The notes beneath the pieces are model-generated. The model did not search any database. It was not told where the DNA came from and was given only the letters and a program-made list of their open reading frames with translations. From the NCBI RefSeq assembly GCF_022376445.1, contig NW_025954990.1, forward strand, positions 1 to 64,000: a DNA stretch of 64,000 bases. The letters run 5' to 3'. How positions within the stretch are numbered: position 1 is the first letter of the stretch; each line of letters opens with the position of its first letter. This DNA comes from Fomitopsis serialis. Taxonomy: Eukaryota > Basidiomycota > Agaricomycetes > Polyporales > Fomitopsidaceae. A program made the position numbers and the translations under genes. Shown in pieces: positions 56,980 to 64,000 of the stretch.

Positions 56980-57709
56980 TAGGACTGCCGCCCGCTTGCA
57001 CTTGCCGTCTGTCAATCGGATTGCTGTCTTCGTTTGCTTGTTGTCCGTAGTCTGCATCTCGGCCCTAAGTTCATCTGTCCGCAATGTCCTTTCTCAATCT
57101 GTCATGTCGTAGCTATCGTGCTCAAGCCGTTGAGCCTGGACTCACCTGAGAATCGGCACTGTAATGTGTAAGTATCATCTCAAGTCTACATGCGCGTACG
57201 ATCAGCACAGCCCCGAAGCTGCGTAAGTAGCTGAGTGATCAGACCAGTCGGCTTGTTGGCCATTGAAAGTGCCTGAATATTCTTGGCACTGACAGTGTAA
57301 TCTCCCTGTTCACATACAATCGGTTTATTATCGGGTCGTCGTCATGGTGCGTAGAACCCTGCAGTACGTAGATAGTAGGTTGTAGGGTTGCCAATGGGAC
57401 GATGACAGGAAGCGGGTACTCATTTCCAATACAGAGGACCAATATCCCAATTTCCGCGCGCCGTTAATGTTCACGATTATGCCGACACTACAGCGCGACA
57501 TATCAAAAAAACTCCTCACTTTCGTACACGGGGTATGCAACGGAGGCGCAGTACGAGGGCGATAACCAGGTTTGAGTATACAACGAGCTCCCTAGCCGCC
57601 ACTTCACATTTCTGTTTGTGATGACGAGCCTTTCCCGTGGCAGTGGTGAGTACTTCGTATGAACAGAATATATGAAGCAACAACTCTAGGATCTCCGTGA
57701 CACGTAATG
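56980..57709. other. Intergenic, nothing recognised
   Basis: Spacer between the PB1-like gene and the 3' end of the lactate dehydrogenase. No supported feature. Confidence 0.4.
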
Positions 57710-59921
57710 TTATGATCTATTCGACCGTCGCTCGGGCTGTCCGAGCCTCTTATCCATATAGCTCAGCAACTCCGGTCTAAGCTGGTCAAGACTCGTCACG
57801 CCCAACAACCGCATCCCCGTCTCGATCTCCTCGCGCATGACTGCAACAGTTCGTCAGCCTTCCCCAGGGCGAACGAACCAACAGCAAAAGCGCTCACTCT
57901 GAACCACACGCCGACAGCCATCCTCGCCCCACACGCCATTGGCATACAGGAACGGCCGCCCGAGGCCGACCCCCGCGCGCCGAGGCAGAGCGCCTTGAGC
58001 ACGTCCGTCCCGCGGCGCACGCCGCCGTCGATGTAGACTTCGTTCTTCTTCAGGAGGTCCGGGCGTCGTTGGTAGAGCTCGTACAGGATAGTCATGGGAG
58101 CAGGAGAGTAATCCAGCTCTCGTCCGCCGTGATTCGATAGGATGATGGCCTTCACACCGTACTCCTCGAAGGCCTTCTCTGCATCCTAGGGCACAGAACT
58201 TGAGCGTTATGATCTCGCAGCTATGTCAAGCAACGCCCTCACCTCAACGCATTGGACACCCTTGATGATGATCGGCAGTTTGGTGATACGACGTAGCCAT
58301 GGAATGTCGTCCCCTTACATACTTTGGTAAATGATACAACCTCAACTTCGGCGATGTCTGAAACTTACAGAGAATGTCGGGATCCTGGTATCCAGAGATC
58401 GCCTAGAAGAAATGTCACTGAAAGCCGTACAGAGCCAGCCACACAATACACGTACATGCGCCACGCCCAGGCCGCTACTCTCTGACTTCCCGAACGTTGA
58501 CGGCCCATCCTGAACACGCGTCAGCCTCCTGCACTCACCCAAAAAACTAACTCCTACGTTGAAATCCTCGCCCTTCGCCCTCTGGTCAAGCTCGCGCTTC
58601 CCAGGCACGGCCGAGTCCACCGTGAGCATTATCGCCTTGAACCCCTGCGCCTCGATCTTCTTCACGAGCGCCTCTGATGCCCTCCGGTCCTTGTTCAGGT
58701 ACAGCTGGAAGACGAGTCCCTGCCCCGGCAGCTTGGCGGACACGCACTCCTCCGTCGAGCAGCTCGCGTTGTTCGAGATCTACAATTGTGCGCCGTGATC
58801 AATTGGTTGCTGAGTGGGTGCTGTGGACCGGCTTACACCCTGGATGATCCCTTCTTGGCCGGCAGCGCGCACCGCGTTCATTTCGCCGTCGGGATGACCC
58901 AGCCGATAGAGCGCGGCGGGGCAGATGAAGATCGGGAGAGAGCTGGGAATACCGAAGAGCGTGGTCGCTGTCGAGATCTGGGATACCTTGTTCATACTGA
59001 AGGACTTCGCTAAGTTCGATAAGCATGTAAGAACCTGCTTTACCTACACTCTGGGCCGGAACCAGAACCGTTTGAACGCGTTGCTGTTCTCAAAGTACGC
59101 TGGCAGGAAGGTCCGTACAGCATGGGTGAGGCAAAGCGGATCAACACTCACTCGCTTCATCGTCCGCGGTCGAACGGTAGTAGGCCCAAGCTGTGCGTGT
59201 GAGGACCTTCTCCGCCAAGATCTATGGGGTTCAATTAGTACATCGTTGGCGCGCTAATGAACACCACTGAACCTCGATATCATGCAGGTTAATGGCAGCA
59301 GACGGAGGAGGGAGGTTCTGCCTGGCTTCCGCTACGCGGATCTCGTCCTCCGTAGGTTTATTCGCGTCCTCGGGTATCGTGGCGGGGTCGACAGGTCCGA
59401 TGTGAGCCTCCATGGGGAGGTGTTGCAGCGTGTTCGGAGGGTGGATGGGAACGAAAGCTTTGCTGCGGTCGACTAGTCAGCTTGATAGTTGTGTCATGGA
59501 GGACACAAAGACATACGTTGCATCCTTTCCAGCATTCCTCAAGATGACTGCAGCGCCTCCTGGATGCCATTCGAGCACGGAGGTTGCGTCGTAGACCTGA
59601 CCGTCGATGATGACCCAGCAGCTCTCCCGCGTATTGTGCTTCTGCACCTCCTCGTACGGTATGTGTCGAGGGGCTGCTTCGCTAGGCTTCGGAGCCTTTC
59701 TATCGGGGGCATCAAGCCTCACAGGGTTCAGTATTGTATACCCAGCCTGCAATAGATTGTTAGGGATGGGATAGAACAACGGAGGAGACAGATATGAGCA
59801 ATAGCAATACACAAGAGACACCGCAGCTGCTGACTTCTTCGTTCCCTCGTTTGAGGTACATTATAGCCAGGTTCAGATGACCGAACAGAATCAGCTGTGC
59901 CGCTGCATCTGGAGCGAACAT
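57710..59921 (-). CDS. L-lactate dehydrogenase (cytochrome b2 type), one frameshift
   Basis: Exons: 59921-59835 (uncertain), 59746-59517, 59462-59273, 59221-59152, 59099-59048, 58996-58837, 58779-58558, 58509-58456, 58402-58369, 58313-58243, 58185-57898 and 57840-57710, about 529 residues. The N-terminal cytochrome b5 domain shows [12 protein letters not shown] and [10 protein letters not shown] with the heme His. The FMN barrel shows [30 protein letters not shown], the FMN Lys in IIIKGVQ, and catalytic SNHGGRELD. Such enzymes oxidise L-lactate to pyruvate and pass electrons to cytochrome c in mitochondria. The exon 58185-57898 is one base short: a five-C run on + (57970-57974) breaks [14 protein letters not shown] homopolymer error or recent inactivation would both fit. 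All other junctions agree in phase. Confidence 0.85.
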
Positions 59922-60389
59922 TGTGCTAAATAGAGCAGAACCCTGATCAGGCTTTACGTCACTTTGCAATCATGTCAGTGACCTGCGTCCTACTGGACAT
60001 TATGTGATTGGCCCGTCGCCAAGGCACTGAGGAAGCCCGCCGCTACCCCGACCGTCTGCTCCTCCAGAGTCGCTTTAGGCGACTACCATCAAAGCCTCTG
60101 GTTCACAGAGGGAGTACAGGCGGGGTAGCCCTCGCACCCAGACACGCCAGTGACGCGCCCAGGCCGGATACGCCCATCGCCTCGCGCGCGCTCGCTGCGC
60201 TTCGCGGGCTTACTGCCTTGACCCGGCTACGGGGATGGGGCGCCTAGGGGGATACACGGGTGGGAGACGGACAGCTTCAAGCTTCACCTCCTCCTGCGCC
60301 ACGTCCATGTACGGCCGCGGAATTCCTCAGTGCCGGGCCAGCCATAGAGAACACACTGCGGCGCGGCTAGAGGACCCATGATCATGGGG
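59922..60389. other. Intergenic, GC-rich stretch
   Basis: Promoter side of the lactate dehydrogenase. A GC-rich plus-strand ORF at 60008-60247 has no motif and is not called. Confidence 0.4.
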
Positions 60390-60780
60390 AGAAGGCCTTC
60401 GTCGAATCCGGACAAAATTGGGGGTTTCGAAGTGGGGTATGGCTGATATTGTCCGGACTTATCCACCATTGTCGCTGAACAGGACTAAGGGGCTGTCCGG
60501 ACATAGCGCACTGTGGTCGCCCGAGGAGTGAGGAGCATCCGGACATGGATAGCTCAGATGCTCTCGTGCACAGCGTCGGTGCAATAATCACTACTCGGAG
60601 GGGCAGAGCTCTGTGGAAATGACATGTCCGTCGGTAGAGCCCTGCGGAAAGGTGCGGACGAATCGTGCAACTCTTCGTACAAGCCAGATTTTGTCCGAAC
60701 ATTTCACGCGACGAACTGGCCAACTTCTGAAAGTTACGAATCAGGCCTCCCCGCATAAATAACCAGGGGTCCTGGTGCCA
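60390..60780. repeat. TCCGGACA motif cluster related to the 55.9 kb element
   Basis: TCCGGAC or close variants recur at about 60398, 60448, 60494, 60538 and 60692, spaced roughly 45-50 bp at first, beginning with GTCGAATCCGGACA as in the TIR element (GGTCGGAATCCGGACA). The terminal inverted repeats themselves are not visible, so this may be a decayed copy. The rest, to 61632, is AT-richer and empty. Confidence 0.4.
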
Positions 60781-61632
60781 GGCGCGAAGTCGTCCATTGC
60801 ATCCAAATGATTGTCAAGCATAATACCAGGAGCTGAAACTCACATATGACCCGATTACCACGCCTGCAGTGATTATACCAGCGGTCCATGGCTGTCCGGA
60901 GGCTGCAACCTGCGGACGGACGCGAGACGAAACTCCGCGTGTTGCTCGCCGTACGCTGCTCGAGAACGATCGAAACGTCCTCGCCGCGAGCATCGTCTAT
61001 GGTCTTCCCCAGTCTCCCTGTAGATTGAGCCTGCCGTCGCGAGAGAAGAGGCGGGACATCAGGAGGACACCGTGGTGGGTCTTATAACGGTGCGAATGGG
61101 CCCAGACGGGCGTCTCTCCGTGCCTCTTAGGGACCGGACCGTCACGTGGACGTGTATCTACGGGCGCGCGGACCGAGCGCCGGAGACACTTGTCCAAGAT
61201 TTGTCGATGTCTACAGTGTATTGCACGTTGCGCACACAGCGCGAAAGAGAGGCGACATATGTTAATCAAGTCTGCAAGTATTCCCCCGCATTGCGAAGTC
61301 CATACGTCCTATGACGAATTAGTTTTTAACATACCCGAAGCGGAAGGTTTTCTACCGAAACCGGAACTTGAACGTACAGGTAACAGCGACGTCCAGCCCG
61401 CTGAATACTTATTACCTCATTCATGTACAGTCCCACTAAGCACTTACAGCATTCTATTCAACACTAATGATTCCTGTCACGACCAGTCTCAAGCCCTCTG
61501 AGAACGAGATAGGGTATCCGAACACAAAGAGCATATATTCCTCACAGATCAGGTATCATCTATCCCCCACTAAGTACTACTGTACAACAGATCCGATTAT
61601 AAGAAGGTCCGCCGCTCGAAGCATAAATCATA

Positions 61633-63938
61633 TTATGAAATCAAACTGCTCTCTTTCAAGCTTTGTACAACGACAGTGTCTTGGACTGCATTTGTGAGTC
61701 AGCCTTCATGCCACCGGCGAGACAAGTGCAATAGCGTTAGCAGACTTACCGTCTGTAAGTATGTGCTGCGTGGACTTGGTATCCTGAAAATAACGACACG
61801 GTGAGACGAGATGGCTGAAAGATAGGAGAGATCTGCTTACGGTCACTGTCGTGAAATGGCAGTAGAACATCCTCGGCTCCGGGCTTCGATCCTTATGGAT
61901 CTGTGCGAACTTCCGCTTCAAATCTGCAGGCAATCCGTCAGCATTCGAAGCGACTCTCCGACTCATAGCGGGGAGGAACACAGGAGTAATAACTCACATG
62001 TCGACGTGCTCTCATAGTCGTTTGACCGGTCCCCGTACGAGAGGATGAACTTGCTCAGTTTGATGCCCGCCTCGAGCTTCGCCTTGAAGATGTCGACCTT
62101 GTTCAGAAACAGCACGATGCTCGTCTTCGCAAGCAGCGGGTTCGAGACGATCGTCTTCCAGAGGAGCACCGAGTCTTCCTGCATCCACGCAGTAATAAGT
62201 TCAGGGCGATTAGGCATGGCAGGTCAGAGAGGCGCGCACAAGTCTGTTCACGGTTGAATCTTCTTCGAGCATTTGGTCGAAGCAGCTGATGGGTGCGAGG
62301 AAGAGGATTGCACTGGTGGCATGGTCAGCACTGATGCAGCATATGAAAATCATGACATACTTCATGTCGTCAAAGTAGGGCGCCCATGCCGCTGTCATGG
62401 GGCTTCAGGCAGTGTTATCACGAAGTTAAAGAAGACCAAACCTCGCTATAGTACAGGTGAGTATAGCCACTGAGTGATGGTAGCGCTACGCTCACTAGTG
62501 ATCTGTGTCCGCCGACATCAAACACCCTCCAATCCCGCGTAATCCCGCCTATTGTACCTGCAACGATTAGCTGAGAAGCCTACAGTGGTTCACACGGAGG
62601 CCACATACCTTCTTTGATCGCGAATCGGTATTCCGTCACACCTAGCGTCTTAAGTCGGGCACGGAGAATGTCCTCTAAAGCATACATAGTCTCTGTAGCT
62701 CAGTTCCGTCGGCTGCTCACGTACCATCTGTTGGGACGTATCGGGGAGAAGTAACTCGTTCTAGCGAATCGAGGAAGCTGCACATCGATGAGTGATACGC
62801 TTTACGTGGTCGTACTCGGGACACCCACAATCCAGGTTGGTCCTCTAACCTGACACCTTGCACTTGGAGCAGCGCACGAATGGTGTCGTCGTTCCATAGA
62901 CGGATCATATCCTCACCGCAAGCGTGGATTATCCGCCAGGATCCTATCATTCGCAGCTCCAGTCTCATGATAACACGAAGGAACGATCCATCGCTCACCT
63001 CCGGGTCGTCCCAGTCGATACCTTCTCGACTCTCTACGCTATCGCGGCCATCCAGCATCAGCCTGCCAAAGACGCCCTTCCACGCGAATAGGGAGTTTAT
63101 GGCGACCTCCTTCTGGCGCAGGCGCTCCATGTAGCTCACGTTCGAGGCCTGCGCGAGGTGGGTCGCCTCGAACTCGGCGGAGCCGGGTGGCGTGAGCTTC
63201 CGGATGAGTGCCTTTTCAACCTGGAGCAGTGGTGAGAGCCGCATCTTGAGCTTCAGGTGGTCCGCAGTGAGCGGCGGGTATATGCGGGTGCTCGACTCAG
63301 ACGGAGAGCGGCTGCTGGAGGGGCGCGCGCCGTTGGGGGAGTGTGGCTGCGCTTGGGCTGATTGCGCTTCTGTCATGACATCGAGGATGATGCGGATCGA
63401 ACGGACGACGTTGAGGTGGATCACTGCGCGCCACGATGCCCGTTCCGCGCGAAAGGCCTGCGAGCTCCCTCAGCGTACATGATCTGGGATAGGTAGATTT
63501 CGACACGTACTTTCGGCGAATTCATGAGCTGGAAGTCTGTCGATCCTGATCAGCGCGGCGCACACAAGAGCCCAGCCACCGCACTTACTCTTCAACGTAG
63601 TCGATTTCCCTTCACGCCGCCATCATGTCAGATGTTGGATAGTTCAGTTGGACACGAACGACGACACTTGCCTGATTCACTTTGACCTGCATACCCGACG
63701 GCTCAGCGACCCCCGACAAATGATCGACTACGAAACTCACCGAGAAGCAGGATCTTGATGGGCTTCGGGCCCTTCTTCTCCGCCCTTTCCTGTGCCCTGA
63801 GCTCCTCGTCGATCATATCCGACAACCTCTTTGCCTCCTCCTCCGCAGACAGCCGTGCTCTGCGGTCTTCATCGCTCTCGTCTTCAGGTGGTTTGAGCAA
63901 CACATCCAACGGGTCCGGGGCGTCATGATGCCCGAAAT
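61633..63938 (-). CDS. Divergent G-protein alpha subunit (5' end uncertain)
   Basis: Exons: up to about 63938-63741, 63686-63672, 63609-63589, 63536-63511, 63457-62725, 62674-62609, 62557-62496, 62391-62361, 62312-62240, 62178-61998, 61923-61841, 61783-61750 and 61685-61633. The P-loop is split over three exons as GQSESGKSTTLK. Switch I is ILRARLKTLG, G3 is DVGGHRS, G4 is FLNKVDIF, G5 is TTVTDT, and the C-terminus is QDTVVVQSLKESSLIS. An insertion rich in Ser/Pro follows the first helix. The G3 glutamine used for GTP hydrolysis is His. Exons 62557-62496 and 62391-62361 do not agree in phase by one base, so the gene may be damaged or use a splice site I missed. Intron 2 has a GC donor. It transduces receptor signals at the plasma membrane if active. 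The start lies near or beyond the window edge. Confidence 0.85.
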
Positions 63939-64000
63939 CTTGTCAACATAGGCCATCGGTCTCCCCCTATCTTCTCAGGACCGTCGTCGCGCCCGACGCA

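Noticed and set aside
1..64000. tRNA, rRNA or riboswitch genes
   Set aside because: I looked for cloverleaf-like and conserved rRNA sequence by eye and saw none. A covariance-model search would be needed to exclude a tRNA.

Overview
The window is nuclear DNA from a filamentous basidiomycete, most likely an agaricomycete. The signs are GC-rich genes split by many short introns (about 48-62 bp, GT-AG with CTAAC/CTGAC-like branch points), an agaricomycete-style F-box protein, two related cytochrome P450s, a seven-helix receptor of the fungal Git3/cAMP-receptor-like type, and a divergent G-protein alpha subunit. I found no bacterial, viral or plasmid features, no rRNA and no recognisable tRNA. 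All exon models below were built by hand from reading frame, splice motifs and phase agreement. No database search was run.

Layout. 0-0.83 kb: a 76-bp tandem repeat that runs off the left edge and decays rightward. 1.3-4.4 kb: a large four-exon gene of unknown function (+). 4.6-5.75 kb: a decayed mitochondrial ornithine-type carrier (-). 6.3-8.0 kb: a single-pass membrane protein with a long Ser/Pro-rich tail (-). 9-36 kb: a repeat-structured accessory region. Three paralogues of one unknown membrane-associated protein (A1 and A2 on -, A3 on +) lie in and beside a large imperfect inverted duplication. The left arm, about 14.4-22.0 kb, carries X-B-C-A2. The right arm, about 36.3-27.1 kb, carries X'-B'-C'-A3 in mirror order. 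A C2H2 zinc-finger gene sits in the spacer. An F-box gene occupies an insertion present only in the right arm. An apparent nuclear protein (D) lies between A1 and the left arm.

36-48 kb: a P450 (-) with one frameshift, a small single-pass membrane protein (-), an HpcH/HpaI-type aldolase (+) and a second, heavily frameshifted P450 (+), with small repeats between them. 48-64 kb: a small secreted barwin/RlpA-like protein (+), a flavin amine oxidase (-), the seven-helix receptor (-), a terminal-inverted-repeat element, a PB1-like protein (+), an FMN L-lactate dehydrogenase of the cytochrome b2 type (-) with one frameshift, and a G-alpha subunit (-) running to the right edge.

How the genes may relate. 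The receptor and the G-alpha gene, 7-9 kb apart, could act in the same kind of signalling. The P450s, aldolase, amine oxidase and lactate dehydrogenase are catabolic or secondary-metabolic enzymes, but nothing in the sequence shows that they form one pathway. The most unusual part is the A family. Promoter, overlapping upstream ORF, intron positions and a 3' conserved block were copied together, and the three copies differ in the number of an internal module.
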